Under the pieces are notes generated by a model, which saw only the letters and a program-made list of their open reading frames with translations, had not been told where the DNA came from and ran no database searches. A program made the translations under genes and the position numbers. From the NCBI GenBank assembly GCA_947073285.1, contig CAMTJT010000002.1, positions 1 to 64,000 on the forward strand: 64,000 nt of DNA, given 5' to 3'. This document shows, piece after piece, positions 10,601 to 20,359 of this stretch (positions are counted from its first letter, which is position 1; each line of letters starts with the position of its first letter). The stretch is from an uncultured Clostridium sp. (GTDB taxonomy: Bacteria > Bacillota > Clostridia > TANB77 > CAG-508).

Positions 10601-12856
10601 AACAAGGGAACAAGTCTAGCGAATAATGTAAAAGTACTTATTGATGGAAATAAAGAACCACAAACAGTAGAAACCAATAGAGGACCTATACAAGTTGGAG
10701 GAACAGACTACTATATAGTAGAATTTGATGAAAATGCAAATAGTTATAAAAAAGTAGAAGGAAACAAATTAGAAATAGAACTAGGAGATATTGGTATTGG
10801 AGAAACAAAACAAACACAGTATGAAGTACAAATAAAATATAATGCACCTTTAAAAGAAGAAGAAAAAGTTGAAGTAACAAGCCAAATAGAAGTAGCATGT
10901 GACAATACAGAGCAAAAAACAAAATCAAATAGTTATATATTAGAGGCAAAACCAGCACAAATATTATTAATAAATAAAGTAAGTGCATTAGAAAGTTTAT
11001 ATTACAATCAGGGAATGGAAATTACATATAGAATATTTGTTACCAATGTAGCAGATACAGAAAATGGAAAATTAGAACAAGTTGAATTAACAATCCCATT
11101 ACCACAGGGAGTAGAAGTAACAAAAGCAGGTATTGAAACAGCAGATGGTATAACACAAGAAGGAGTACAAATTTTAACAGATAAAATAATAGTAAAGCTT
11201 TCTAATTTAGAAAGCTCAGAAACAATTAATGTTACATTTAAAATAGGAGCAAATACACCAGATTTTAGTACAAAAATACAAGCAAAAGTAGGAGAAGGAA
11301 TTTACTATTCAAATGAAAAATATATTCATATGTCACAAGCAAAACTAGAAGGTAATCAGCTACCAGTAGATAAAGAATATATGAAAGAAGAAGAAAAATT
11401 TTGTTATACATTCCATGTTACAGCTAGTGGAAAAGGAGATATTCTAAACTTTATACTAGAAGATACTTTAGCAGATGAAATATTTTATGTTCCTGAGACA
11501 GAAAAAGGAGAATATGGTGTACAAATTAATGTATTAGAAGGAACTAGTGAAATTGAAAGTACAACTACAACATATGGAAACACAGTAGAAGTAAAAATAC
11601 CAGTACTTCCAGCAAATACCAAACTACAAATAAAAATTTATGCAAGAGGAAAACTATTAAATGAAGAAGAAGAAAAAGAAGTGACTAATACAGCAAAAAT
11701 CTATGCAGAAGGAATAGTAGAAACTGAACTAAACAATATAAAACATACAATTGAACGCTTGCCAAGTACAACCCCAGTAGATCCTGATGACCCAAATAAA
11801 CCAGAAGAACCAGATATTCCAGGAACTTACAAAATTACAGGAACAGCATGGCTAGATGAAAATAGAGATGGACAAAGAGAAGAAACAGAAAGCATTTTAC
11901 CAGATATTAAAGTTATGTTAATTCATAAAACAAATAATGAAATAGTAGTAGACACACAAACAGGAGAAGAAAAAGTAGTAACAACAGATGCACAAGGAAA
12001 ATATGAATTTAATAACTTAACGCAAGGAGAATACCTAGTTATATTCTTATATGATGCAGCTAAATACAGTATTACAGAATACCAAAAAGAAGGAATTAGT
12101 CAAAGCTATAACTCAGATGCCATTCATATGAAAATTATCTTAGAAGGAAAACAAAGCTATGCAGGTGTAACAGATACTATCAAAATAGAAAATGACAACA
12201 TTAGAAATATTGATATAGGGTTATATGTAGCAGAAAAATTTGACTTAAAACTAGATAAATATATTAGTAAAATTAGTTTAACAACACCAACCATTGGAAC
12301 AAAAGTAACAGAATATAATAATACAAAATTAACCAAAGTAGAAATTTTAAGTAAGAATGTAAACAAAAGTAGTATTATAGTAGAATACAAAATTGTTGTA
12401 ACAAATGAAGGACAAATACCAGGATATGCAAGAAAAATAGTAGACTACCTACCAAAGGATGCAAAATTTAATACAGAAATCAATAAAGACTGGTATTTAT
12501 CAGATAATAACCAAAATGTGTACAATAGTAGCTTAGCAGAAACACTTTTAAATCCAGGGGAAAGCAAAGAAGTTACATTAATATTAAGTTTTAACATTAC
12601 AGATAAAAACATGAGTAGTATTATCAACAACAATGCAGAAATTTATGAAAGCTATAATGAACAAGGAATTGAAGATATGGATTCAACACCAGCTAATAAA
12701 GTAGCAGATGAAGATGATATGTCTCAAGCAGATATATTACTTTCAGTAGTAACAGGAGCTATGATTGCCCTATACATTACATTAGCAGTAGCAATATTAA
12801 CAATCATTATAGTAAGTATTATACTAATTCAAAAGAAAGTACTTAAAAAGAGATAA
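7700..12856 (+). CDS. Large secreted surface protein with DUF11-like domains and an SdrD-like B domain; VVTG-type C-terminal anchor
   Basis: The protein has 1718 residues from the ATG at 7700, chosen because AGGAGGT (7684-7690) lies 9 bases before it and inside the longer frame that opens at 7670. A signal peptide (about 1-32, ending near VIAAAPE) is followed by a long beta-rich ectodomain. An SdrD-like B domain (about 1374-1490; GTAWLDENRDGQREE, GKYEFNNLTQGEY) and a DUF11-like domain (about 1513-1660; VTNEGQIPGYARKIVDYLP) precede the tail. The C-terminus reads DMSQADILLSVVTG, a hydrophobic segment and QKKVLKKR. The last ~200 residues are closely similar to the protein at 23542-25794. The gene is the first of a two-gene operon; the adhesin follows after 39 bases. 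It probably serves as a stalk or shaft at the cell surface. Confidence 0.85.
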   Translation: MKMKQRMIGAIMTMVLTGSNLLSLGNAVIAAAPELEKQNNKTGHNNVEFNSYLEGNVHEKAYSIAEGGKMYIELNVKENGYLKNTVIEIANSNYELNRNQIKEEQIQKIEDGKIYLGQINSNQKVAIELPLSFKRQEQVEKNILDKISEVNFSGTYIDANGNEKRVQKTIYNQIKWEANPQIEANGELTKFIPYQKEEEYGVLLQTKINGSIIENSVPVSQTNIEIMVPTLNEQKPERVSVVANTTKATNGLENGTSFNKNNYQYDVENAKLTISVKNEENAQGKINWKQGKDEYLVTYIYTGKELYDQVQEQLEKANSTKLTKEEQEEGKQNENAITGNMTVKLVMSLANNGVITKDLNIPYIVEEKIGEMTDFGFASQENISKGYLYANYAKQEENKQIKDGENETTYEMGYRAQIYDTALCKEIIFRTNGETLTAKKEVVAENNIITKQIKIQQAIFQKMLGQDGKIEVLDKEENVLGQIDVNSQKDEQGNYYINIEEHKANQVIVKTSSPITEGSLEIKIQKAFVKDVSYEVKQMQEFTKMTVGASIKTDTDTRDLSKEISLEEPVAKAQISIQKENLSTAIINKDVDINIVLDTSTIQNALYKNPVLEVQMPKQIEKVEIKDVSVILDEELKVKDYKVISQNGRQIIQIILDGTQTNYYSNNTEEQKNVIAKGANIIVKTDLTLDPLAPSAKEKVQMYYTNENTDLYESTYEIKNKKEIEKIGETSTDITIVAPTGLVTANSMTGFDEADTQIMNTGNSEIVNPIKTGGSQRTVTVKGVITNNYDNSLENVLILGRTPAQGNKDIDNARDLGNTFTMAMTKQIETTGIDSSKIKIYYSTNGNANKNLIDSSNGWTETPSNLAEVKSYLIAIAGEVSSNTQITFSYEVNMPANLGYNNSTYTVYKVYYDNKTQGATIGETQTAGVIGITTGAGPELEVQLTSNIEQNAVVRDRQYVRFWVTVKNKGTSLANNVKVLIDGNKEPQTVETNRGPIQVGGTDYYIVEFDENANSYKKVEGNKLEIELGDIGIGETKQTQYEVQIKYNAPLKEEEKVEVTSQIEVACDNTEQKTKSNSYILEAKPAQILLINKVSALESLYYNQGMEITYRIFVTNVADTENGKLEQVELTIPLPQGVEVTKAGIETADGITQEGVQILTDKIIVKLSNLESSETINVTFKIGANTPDFSTKIQAKVGEGIYYSNEKYIHMSQAKLEGNQLPVDKEYMKEEEKFCYTFHVTASGKGDILNFILEDTLADEIFYVPETEKGEYGVQINVLEGTSEIESTTTTYGNTVEVKIPVLPANTKLQIKIYARGKLLNEEEEKEVTNTAKIYAEGIVETELNNIKHTIERLPSTTPVDPDDPNKPEEPDIPGTYKITGTAWLDENRDGQREETESILPDIKVMLIHKTNNEIVVDTQTGEEKVVTTDAQGKYEFNNLTQGEYLVIFLYDAAKYSITEYQKEGISQSYNSDAIHMKIILEGKQSYAGVTDTIKIENDNIRNIDIGLYVAEKFDLKLDKYISKISLTTPTIGTKVTEYNNTKLTKVEILSKNVNKSSIIVEYKIVVTNEGQIPGYARKIVDYLPKDAKFNTEINKDWYLSDNNQNVYNSSLAETLLNPGESKEVTLILSFNITDKNMSSIINNNAEIYESYNEQGIEDMDSTPANKVADEDDMSQADILLSVVTGAMIALYITLAVAILTIIIVSIILIQKKVLKKR

Positions 12857-12895
12857 AAACTTTGCTTAAAACCAAAGAAAGGAGACAAAAGAGTA

Positions 12896-15800
12896 ATGAA
12901 AAAAGTAGTAAAAAGGCTATTACTTGTAGGCAGTATGATAATTGTAGCAATTTTATTAGCTAGTATCTTTTATATTAGCATAGAAGATAAAATGAAAGTT
13001 GCAAAAACATATTGTACAGAAGAATATCATGGTCCAAGTGACATTATTATAGAACAAGAAATAAAATTAGGTGATGGATTATGGCAGCCAATTACAAATG
13101 ACCCTAATATAACTCTGTATTGTAGAGAGCCAGGAATGGGTGTATATTTACCATCACAATGGGAAATACGCTCAGGTATGGTACATGAAAAGAGCGAAAT
13201 ATTTAGTTGGAGAAGAGAAGAAGAAATCAGTGATTGTATTATTGACTTTGGACATGCATTAGATTGTGAGCATTGGGAACATAGAAGTTATACTTACCAA
13301 GTATGTACAGGAGAACATTATACAGAAAGTGATTCTTATTATAATTCATATAGAGGATTATCTGTAACTAATTTATATGATGTAGCCTATATTCTTTCAA
13401 TTGTAATCGATCCACTTCGAAATCCAGATGATACGCCAGAAACATGGAATGCAGTTGTACAACAAGCTATTTGGAGATCACCAGTTACAGAAATAGTAGT
13501 AACTAATAGGGGATACCAAAATGAAAGAGGAAGACAATTATATGAGGCATCACAAGATTACAAGAAATTTTATGAAAAAATTGTACAAGGGCAAAAAGGT
13601 GTTAAAGCAAGAGATTTAACAGACCAAAATAAATTAAGTATTGAAGCAAATACAGAAACTAAAAAACTTACCATAGGACCATTTAGTTTAGATTATATTA
13701 ATGGTCGCTTTGATACAATTAGTTATGGTGGTATGTCAGATATGTATTTAAAAGATAAAAATGGCAAAAGAATAGATATTAAAGCCTTTATCTTTGATGA
13801 CAGACAATATTCAACACCACAAAGTGTAACAACAGCAGAACAAAAATTACAAAGTAATTATGGGGAGCCAAGTTTCTTTACTTATGTAGATCAAGTGCAT
13901 CATGAAGAAAACATCAACAAAGTAGATTATTATGCAGCAATGCAATATTATCCAAACCCACAAGAAAAATTCTGGGTTGAAATAGAATATGCAGGAGAAC
14001 CAACAACCTTTACTTTACATGCAGATTTTGAATGGTTAGAGTGTTATGCAGAAATTTGTTTAAGAGAAGGAAAATATTGGTGGTTAGACCAATATGAAAA
14101 TGATAGATACTTTAGACATGGATGGCCACATTGGGATGGTAGAGATGAGTACCCAGAATATGGATGTCGTAAAAGATTAGAGTTAATAGAAGAAGATACA
14201 CAAGATGGTGTGTTACAAGTTAGTGGAAGAAGAACAATTGGTAGAGAATCTATTGAAATACCAGTTGGAAGAGATTATCCATTAACCAATACTATGAAAA
14301 TTGGTGGAAAAGTATATGAAGAATTTGCACAAGGAAAAGAAAACATGACAAATGGTATCCTAGATAGTGGAGATATTTTACTACCAAATGTAGAAGTAGC
14401 ATTATATGATGCAGAAACTAATCAATTAGCAAAACTTGCAACAGCAGCAGATGAAAAAGTAAAAGAAAGTGGAGAAGACTATAAAAGAAGAATCAATCCA
14501 ACTCTAACAGATGAAAAAGGATATTATGAATTTAGGGGAGTAAGCATGGAGAAAAAATACTATGTACGCTTCACCTATAATGGACAAAGTTACCTAGCAA
14601 CAGATTATTTAGCAAATGTGACAGGAGAAAATGGTCAAACTAGTTACAAATTTAACTCAGTTAAAGCTATGGTAGATGCTAAAGAATATGATGGACCAAC
14701 AAATGAAGGAGTAAGCTTACGTGCAGATAAATGGAAAGTAACTTCAAAAGGTACAGAAAAACCATCAGAAAGAGAAGCACTAACAGATACCTTTAGTTCA
14801 ATAGGCTCTTCACCAGAAAACTATCCATCTAGTAATTCATTAGGAATTAAACTAAGTAATGGATATAACAAAACATTCCACAACTATGAACTAGCAGGTT
14901 ATACCTTAAATGCAAATGGACAATATGTAAAAAGTGGGAAACAATTAGTAGATACTTATTTAACATTACAAAATGGTAATCTAATAGATATGAGAGACCC
15001 AGCTTACAAAGGAACAGCAAAAATACAAGAAGGCGAAATCACCAAAGCAATCAAAGACTATATCAAATCTAACAAAAAGTATCCAACAGATATGAAGAGC
15101 CAAATCTATAACAAGATTGCAGGTGGAGATCAAGAAACATGGAAAAAACTACAATTTATAGAAGATTGCAAAATTCATTCATACACAAAAGCAGCAAATA
15201 CTGAAAGTGAAAGTGGTTTTGACCAATACCCAGTATACAAACAATTTACAACACATGTAGCAAGTGGAAATAAATATCCAAATAATAGCTATGCAAGCAA
15301 TACCTTCTCAGAAAACGCAAGTACTTATGATAACATTCGTATGAAACACCATGGAAATGGAACTTATGGACAATTGCTAGTGTCTGGTGATCCAAATAAA
15401 GAAGGAATCAAACTTGAGCATACAAACTTAAAGAATGATAAAGGTGAAATCGTTTATAAAAACGTATATAGAGGACAACTAGAAATTCATCAAGGGTTAG
15501 TACGTAGAGCAGAATTTGATGCATCACTTAAAAAAGATGTATTCAAAGCAGGAGTCAAAATAAATGGTAGAACAGAAATTTACAAATATGATGGAAGAGA
15601 TGAAGACGAAGATTCATATTGGGAAATAAGAGATAGAGTAAAAGATTATAACAACTACTATGGAGGAAATTATCAAAGACAACTATATCCATCAGATGTA
15701 AACTATACAGGGCAAAATCCATTAGAAGTATATGTAACCTACAAAATAACAGTAAGAAACCAATCACAAGGAATATTAGCACAAATAGATGAAATTGTAG

Positions 15801-18184
15801 ATTACTATGATTCAAGTTATGAATTTGAAGAAGACTTATCATGGGTAATGTATGGAGAAAGAACAGAAGTTAGAGTTACAGATAAAGAGTACTATGAAAT
15901 GATAGAAACAGGACAACGAAGTAGAGACAGAAAATATAAAGATGTAGAAGCAAGTGCAAAGGGTAAGTATAACAGCCCAACTAGATTTAACTTAGGAAGT
16001 AACTATAATTCAATTTATGTTAATGGTTTAAGCAATCATAAACTAGAAGTTGGTGAAACAGCCTATGTATATTTAACCTTTAGAGTTGGCAAAAATGGTA
16101 ACAAACTAAAATTAGATAATACAGAAGCAGGCAAACAAAACATAGCAGAAATTAATGGCTATACCACTTACTACCAAGATGGAACAACACTTCCAAATGG
16201 AGTTAAAAAAGGTTCAAAAGATTATGCAGGAATGTTAGATAGAGATTCAACACCAGGTAACTTTGATAGTAATGCATTAAGAAAAACATCAGGTGGAAAA
16301 TATGAACACAACTTCGAAGATGATACAGATAGAGCAAAAGGCATCAAAATTTATGAAGACACAGGCTTAAGCAGAAAAATTAGTGGTATGGTATGGGAAG
16401 ACAAAAGAACATATAATCCACAAGGAACAGAAGCACTTATTGGAAATGGCTTAAGAGAAACCGAACTATCAGGAAACCAAAAAGAAAAAGGTGCAGAAAA
16501 AGTCAAAGTAGAATTATGGGATGTACAACAAAAGAAAGTAGCAGAGGTTTACTCAGGTGGAGGCTGGAAACCAGCTGTACTAAATGAAACTGGAACTGAT
16601 GGAAAATACTTATTTGATGGTTATATTCCAGGAGATTATGTAGTAAGATTTACCTATAATATAGGAACTTATAATGGACAAGACTATAAATCAACCATTT
16701 ACCAAAGATACTTTAAAGATGGAAGAGAAGTGGCAATTGACCAAAATGGATTTACAGACGTAGAAGAAAGGTATAAAGGTTATACCGATATAGAAAATCA
16801 AAATGAAACACAAACTTATGGTTATGACATTTATAAAGCAGACAGTTTTGGTCAAAATGTATCAGATGCAAAAGACATATGGAGTGCAAGAGAAAACGTA
16901 AACAAATATACTGAAGGAAGCATAGGAAATAATCAAGCACAAAATCTATGGGATGTAGCAAATGGAGATAAGAACTTAAATGAACTACAATCTAAGCTTG
17001 ACATGATAGCAGAAACAGGTGTTATTAGTATGGAAGTAGAATACAATAGAGGTCACTCAGAAGGAGATAATAATGCTGATAACGATGGATATGGCGGAGA
17101 AGAAGGTGCACTTGAACAACCAGATAAATATCATAATGGAAACAATAAAAACGGAAAATACCATGTAGAAAACGTAGACTTTGGACTAGAAGAAAGACCA
17201 AAAGCAGGACTAGAACTAAACAAAAAAGTAAGTAATGTAAAAATTACATTAGCAAATGGGGAAACTTTATTTGATGCAACACAAACAGGAAACAACTTAA
17301 TTTGGAAAAATAAAGTACCATATAATGTAAACGAAATGAAAAAAGAAACAAAATATGATAACATAGGTCCAAAAGTTCAAAATGGTTCAGAAAATGTATA
17401 TAGTGATTACACAAGATATAAAGACTTAAGAGACTACATTTTAAACAATGTAAAAACAATTGCAACAAGCCAAAATGGTTTAATTCAAGCAACAATGGAC
17501 GAAGAAATCATGCATGGTGCAACTATACAAATCCTATATGACATTACAGTAACTAATATTGGTGAAATAGATTATGACGAAAAAAGCTTCTACTACATAG
17601 GAAAAGTAGCCAACCCAAGCAGTATGGTAACAACCTCAGCAGATTTATTAGTAGACTATGTAGAAAATAACTTACAATTTAGAGCAAATAGTAATGATAG
17701 TAGATGGGGATGGCAAACAATCACAAAAGAAGAACTAGGAAGATATGTAAGTGATGAAGTAAAAGCAGAAGCAAATAAATACAATACAATCATCAAAACA
17801 GAAGGACTAAAAGCACCGTTAATACCAGCAACAGAAAATAATATTAGAAACAATATAGATAAAACACAAAAGAATATCAAATTAATCTTAACACAATTAA
17901 TTACAAGCCAAAATACAGATGATAACAAGAGTTATGGCAATACAGCAGAAATTGTAACAATTTCAAACAGTGTAGGAAGAAGAATGGCATACTCAGTACA
18001 AGGAAACCAAAAACCAAGCGAGCCACCGACAGAGCCAGATGCAAGCAGAGCAGAACAAGTAGTAATTTTACCACCATTTGGTGATGGCTACCTATACTTA
18101 GGACTTGGCATATTCGTACTAACACTACTTGGCGTAAGCATTATCGTTATCAAAAAAACAGTATTAGGTAAAAACAAATTTTAA
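12896..18184 (+). CDS. Thioester-domain adhesin with two SdrD-like B domains; LPPFG-type C-terminal anchor
   Basis: This 1762-residue protein has an N-terminal hydrophobic segment (8-26). A thioester (TQXA-type) domain follows: Cys76 in LYCREPG and Gln189 in VVQQAIW are the expected partners of an internal Cys-Gln thioester that can bind host or surface amines covalently. It continues with IGPFSLDYINGRFD, a first SdrD-like B domain (about 469-565), a DUF11-like part (about 940-1090), a second B domain (about 1159-1260; PGDYVVRFTYN) and another DUF11-like part (about 1550-1690). The C-terminus is AEQVVILPPFG, a hydrophobic helix and KKTVLGKNKF. The paralog at 25798-30750 shares this order throughout. 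The ribosome binding site is AAAGGAG, 39 bases after the previous gene. The thioester assignment rests on motif spacing and is strong but unproven. Confidence 0.85.
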   Translation: MKKVVKRLLLVGSMIIVAILLASIFYISIEDKMKVAKTYCTEEYHGPSDIIIEQEIKLGDGLWQPITNDPNITLYCREPGMGVYLPSQWEIRSGMVHEKSEIFSWRREEEISDCIIDFGHALDCEHWEHRSYTYQVCTGEHYTESDSYYNSYRGLSVTNLYDVAYILSIVIDPLRNPDDTPETWNAVVQQAIWRSPVTEIVVTNRGYQNERGRQLYEASQDYKKFYEKIVQGQKGVKARDLTDQNKLSIEANTETKKLTIGPFSLDYINGRFDTISYGGMSDMYLKDKNGKRIDIKAFIFDDRQYSTPQSVTTAEQKLQSNYGEPSFFTYVDQVHHEENINKVDYYAAMQYYPNPQEKFWVEIEYAGEPTTFTLHADFEWLECYAEICLREGKYWWLDQYENDRYFRHGWPHWDGRDEYPEYGCRKRLELIEEDTQDGVLQVSGRRTIGRESIEIPVGRDYPLTNTMKIGGKVYEEFAQGKENMTNGILDSGDILLPNVEVALYDAETNQLAKLATAADEKVKESGEDYKRRINPTLTDEKGYYEFRGVSMEKKYYVRFTYNGQSYLATDYLANVTGENGQTSYKFNSVKAMVDAKEYDGPTNEGVSLRADKWKVTSKGTEKPSEREALTDTFSSIGSSPENYPSSNSLGIKLSNGYNKTFHNYELAGYTLNANGQYVKSGKQLVDTYLTLQNGNLIDMRDPAYKGTAKIQEGEITKAIKDYIKSNKKYPTDMKSQIYNKIAGGDQETWKKLQFIEDCKIHSYTKAANTESESGFDQYPVYKQFTTHVASGNKYPNNSYASNTFSENASTYDNIRMKHHGNGTYGQLLVSGDPNKEGIKLEHTNLKNDKGEIVYKNVYRGQLEIHQGLVRRAEFDASLKKDVFKAGVKINGRTEIYKYDGRDEDEDSYWEIRDRVKDYNNYYGGNYQRQLYPSDVNYTGQNPLEVYVTYKITVRNQSQGILAQIDEIVDYYDSSYEFEEDLSWVMYGERTEVRVTDKEYYEMIETGQRSRDRKYKDVEASAKGKYNSPTRFNLGSNYNSIYVNGLSNHKLEVGETAYVYLTFRVGKNGNKLKLDNTEAGKQNIAEINGYTTYYQDGTTLPNGVKKGSKDYAGMLDRDSTPGNFDSNALRKTSGGKYEHNFEDDTDRAKGIKIYEDTGLSRKISGMVWEDKRTYNPQGTEALIGNGLRETELSGNQKEKGAEKVKVELWDVQQKKVAEVYSGGGWKPAVLNETGTDGKYLFDGYIPGDYVVRFTYNIGTYNGQDYKSTIYQRYFKDGREVAIDQNGFTDVEERYKGYTDIENQNETQTYGYDIYKADSFGQNVSDAKDIWSARENVNKYTEGSIGNNQAQNLWDVANGDKNLNELQSKLDMIAETGVISMEVEYNRGHSEGDNNADNDGYGGEEGALEQPDKYHNGNNKNGKYHVENVDFGLEERPKAGLELNKKVSNVKITLANGETLFDATQTGNNLIWKNKVPYNVNEMKKETKYDNIGPKVQNGSENVYSDYTRYKDLRDYILNNVKTIATSQNGLIQATMDEEIMHGATIQILYDITVTNIGEIDYDEKSFYYIGKVANPSSMVTTSADLLVDYVENNLQFRANSNDSRWGWQTITKEELGRYVSDEVKAEANKYNTIIKTEGLKAPLIPATENNIRNNIDKTQKNIKLILTQLITSQNTDDNKSYGNTAEIVTISNSVGRRMAYSVQGNQKPSEPPTEPDASRAEQVVILPPFGDGYLYLGLGIFVLTLLGVSIIVIKKTVLGKNKF

Positions 18185-18191
18185 AATAAAA

Positions 18192-18228
18192 TGTCGCAGA
18201 GGGACTCAGCCTTCTGCGATATTTTTTT
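18192..18228 (+). terminator. Terminator after surface module 1
   Basis: TGTCGCAGAGGG pairs with CCTTCTGCGATA around ACTCAG and is followed by a T-run. A near-identical hairpin ends the second anti-sigma gene at 22162-22196, so the terminator itself belongs to a repeated unit. Confidence 0.75.
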
Positions 18229-18257
18229 GTCACTTTGGGGACGTACTCATTTGTGAC
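18229..18257 (+). repeat. Single unit of the GTCAC...GTGAC palindrome-ended repeat
   Basis: The unit begins GTCACTTTGGGGACG and ends TTTGTGAC. It is the same as the units arrayed at 30741-30865. The inverted GTCAC/GTGAC ends are typical of REP-like repeats. Confidence 0.8.
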
Positions 18258-18368
18258 AATTTTGTCACAACAAGTTGTATGTAATGCTTTGTAAGAGCTA
18301 AAGTTCTAACATAAGTATTTAACTTTTGGGAACACATATTAAAAATTTTTATAAAAATGCAAAAATAT

Positions 18369-18407
18369 TTGTAACAAAATACTTTCTTTTAAACTCTTAT
18401 GTTACAA
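18369..18407 (+). promoter_or_regulatory. Inverted repeat upstream of sigma gene 1 (probable promoter/operator)
   Basis: TTGTAACA (18369-18376) and TGTTACAA (18400-18407) are perfect inverted repeats 23 bases apart, 34 bases before the GTG start. The same pair with the same spacing precedes the second sigma gene. The AAC-containing left half and the distance could form an autoregulated ECF promoter, or the pair could be an operator. Confidence 0.5.
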
Positions 18408-18440
18408 TAGAAGATAAAAAAAGAGGGAGGAAAGTGTAAA

Positions 18441-18932
18441 GTGCAAAATATTGAAAAAATATATGATGAATATTCACAGCAAGTATATAAATACTTATTT
18501 TGTTTAACAAGAAATGAGCATATAGCAGAAGAACTAACACAAGAAACATTTTACATAGCAACCATAAATTTAGAAAAATTTCGTGGAGATTGTAAAGTAT
18601 ATGTTTGGCTATGTCAAATAGCAAAACACTTATATTATAAAGAATTAAAAAAACATAAGAATATAGTACAAGTTCCTCTAGAAACATTGAGAAACCAACA
18701 AAGTAGGCAAGAAAGCTTAGTAGAAAATGACACCATTTATAAGTTAGATATCTATCAAAAAATAGAAAAATTAGATGAAAGAACAAAAGAAATTATGTAC
18801 CTAAGATTAATAGGAGATTTAAGTTTTAAACAAATAGGAGAACTACTGCAAATAAGCGAAAATCTAGCAAGAGTAACCTTTTATCGAGGAAAATTAAAAA
18901 TAAAGGAGAGTGGTTATTATGAAGAGAAATGA
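18441..18932 (+). CDS. ECF-type RNA polymerase sigma factor, copy 1
   Basis: The 163-residue protein has the two sigma-70 regions of extracytoplasmic-function factors. Region 2 (about 8-70) contains EELTQETFYIA and LEKFRGDCKVYVWL; region 4 (about 105-155) has ERTKEIMYLRLIGDLSFKQI with a helix-turn-helix ending RVTFYRGKLKIKE. Translation starts at GTG 18441 after GGGAGG. The stop overlaps the anti-sigma gene by 14 bases, so the two are translationally coupled. The protein is identical to that of the second copy at 20913-21404. The location directly after surface module 1 suggests that it controls envelope or surface genes. Confidence 0.9.
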   Translation: MQNIEKIYDEYSQQVYKYLFCLTRNEHIAEELTQETFYIATINLEKFRGDCKVYVWLCQIAKHLYYKELKKHKNIVQVPLETLRNQQSRQESLVENDTIYKLDIYQKIEKLDERTKEIMYLRLIGDLSFKQIGELLQISENLARVTFYRGKLKIKESGYYEEK

Positions 18933-19671
18933 AGAATGTAAAATTATAAGAGATTTACTACCAAGCTGTGTAGATAAAGTAACAGATGAAGTAACAAATA
19001 AGTTTATTCAAAACCATATACAAGATTGTGAAGAATGTAAAAAGATACTAGAAGATATGGGAGAAGAAGTTATTCTAGATAAAGTAAAAGAAAAACAAAA
19101 ATTAGATTATTTAAAAAAAGTAAGAAGAAAACAAGGAATAAAAATAGCCTTAGTAACAATCATATTACTTATTATGATAGCAAGTTCAGTAGTATTTTGT
19201 ATGTTTATGGCAACTGCTGAGCCTTACAAAGATGAAAGTGGAAATGTAGATTACATGAAAAGTTTTCTTTACTGGATAGGAGTAAACAAAAATTTTTATA
19301 TAGATGAAGAAGTAAAAAACTGGACAGGAGAAAGAGCAAATATTTCACATAGTATATTAAAAAGAATTGATGCCAATGAGATTATACATGTTCAAATTTT
19401 TACATTTGATAACAATAGAAATATTTGTGTTGGTATGAAATATATTTTGAATGGATTAGAAGAAAATGAACTAAACAAACTATATAGAGAATATAAAGAG
19501 CTAGAAGAACAACAAGGAGAAGAACCAAAAATGACAGATATAACAAATGTAAAAATGCAAGATGGAAAATTAATATTTAGCATGAATAATTATACAAACG
19601 TATCAACGCAAAGGGTAAAAGATGTGATAGAAACTATTAAGAAGAGTGGTTGGGCACATATAGAAATTTAA
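18919..19671 (+). CDS. Membrane anti-sigma factor with zinc-finger (ZAS/zf-HC2) domain, copy 1
   Basis: The protein has 250 residues from ATG 18919, preferred over GTG 18910 because AAAGGAG lies 10 bases before it. The N-terminal domain has the HxxxCxxC signature (NHIQDCEEC), the zinc-binding anti-sigma fold that sequesters its ECF sigma. One transmembrane helix follows (IALVTIILLIMIASSVVFC, about 77-98), then an extracytoplasmic domain of about 150 residues. The cytoplasmic half is nearly identical to copy 2, but the outer domain is diverged (YIDEEVKNWTGERANIS here). This is consistent with sensing a different signal with the same sigma output. Confidence 0.85.
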   Translation: MKRNEECKIIRDLLPSCVDKVTDEVTNKFIQNHIQDCEECKKILEDMGEEVILDKVKEKQKLDYLKKVRRKQGIKIALVTIILLIMIASSVVFCMFMATAEPYKDESGNVDYMKSFLYWIGVNKNFYIDEEVKNWTGERANISHSILKRIDANEIIHVQIFTFDNNRNICVGMKYILNGLEENELNKLYREYKELEEQQGEEPKMTDITNVKMQDGKLIFSMNNYTNVSTQRVKDVIETIKKSGWAHIEI

Positions 19672-19696
19672 AAAAGGGGAAATAATCCCCTTTTTT
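19670..19696 (+). terminator. Bidirectional terminator
   Basis: AAAAAAGGGG pairs with CCCCTTTTTT around AAATAAT. It serves the first anti-sigma gene and possibly the oppositely oriented secreted-protein gene. Confidence 0.8.
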
Positions 19697-19753
19697 AAAT
19701 AAAGAAAGTAGCCAAAGAAATTATACTAGAAAAGCACTAAATATTAGATAATC

Positions 19754-20197
19754 TTACTTTTCATAAGCAAGTACGCAATAACCAACAGAATTAGAGTTAT
19801 AATTAATCAATTGTAATTGGTATGTTTTACCAGTAAATAATTTGATATCTTTATTAAGGTTAGTATGATTTGAAACTGTATTAATAGCAAAGATGCCATC
19901 GAGAGTAACTAAAATGTCTCCACCACTAGCTGATACTATCAATCTGTAAGTAGTCGTTTTAGGAACAGTGAAAAATATATTTACAATACTAGACTCATTA
20001 GACATATAACCAGCTATTGAACCACCTCGATTTAGTACATAATTAGTAGTACTTTGAGGTGTAACTCGAAGTTCTTCTATCTGAAAAATAGAATGTTCAT
20101 CATCTGTTTTTGCAAAAGCAGAAGTTACCATAGTACTCATAACAAAGAGTACAGCCAAGAACATAGCAAGGAATTTTTTAGAGTTGGATTTCATCAT
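19754..20197 (-). CDS. Small secreted protein with PPC-like beta-sandwich
   Basis: The protein has 147 residues from the ATG at 20197, chosen for AAGGAG 7 bases upstream; a longer frame to 20353 lacks a ribosome binding site. A signal peptide (KKFLAMFLAVLFVMSTMVTS, cleaved near AFA-K) is followed by about 110 residues with KTTTYRLIVSASGGDILVTL and FTGKTYQLQL. This is the strand pattern of bacterial pre-peptidase C-terminal (PPC) and related carbohydrate- or protein-binding beta-sandwich domains. It is probably released or loosely surface-bound. It stands alone between the two sigma/anti-sigma pairs, divergent from the Spo0A_C-like gene, and may be a sigma target or ligand; that is inference. 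Confidence 0.65.
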   Translation of the reverse strand: MMKSNSKKFLAMFLAVLFVMSTMVTSAFAKTDDEHSIFQIEELRVTPQSTTNYVLNRGGSIAGYMSNESSIVNIFFTVPKTTTYRLIVSASGGDILVTLDGIFAINTVSNHTNLNKDIKLFTGKTYQLQLINYNSNSVGYCVLAYEK

Positions 20198-20359
20198 GTC
20201 AATTCTCCTTATAATGAATAGGTTTTGTTGGTTGGCTACTTTCAATATTTTATAAAAACAATAAATGTAATATAGCACAATAAGGATAGAATGAAAATAA
20301 AAAAGTACAAAAAAGTAAAAAATAGTAAAATAAAGTCGAAAATTAAGGAGCAACTAAAA

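Noticed and set aside
18397-18786. 129-residue minus-strand frame opposite the sigma gene, repeated identically at 20869-21258
   Set aside because: It is conserved only because the sigma gene beneath it was duplicated. It has no ribosome binding site and a composition typical of an antisense shadow.
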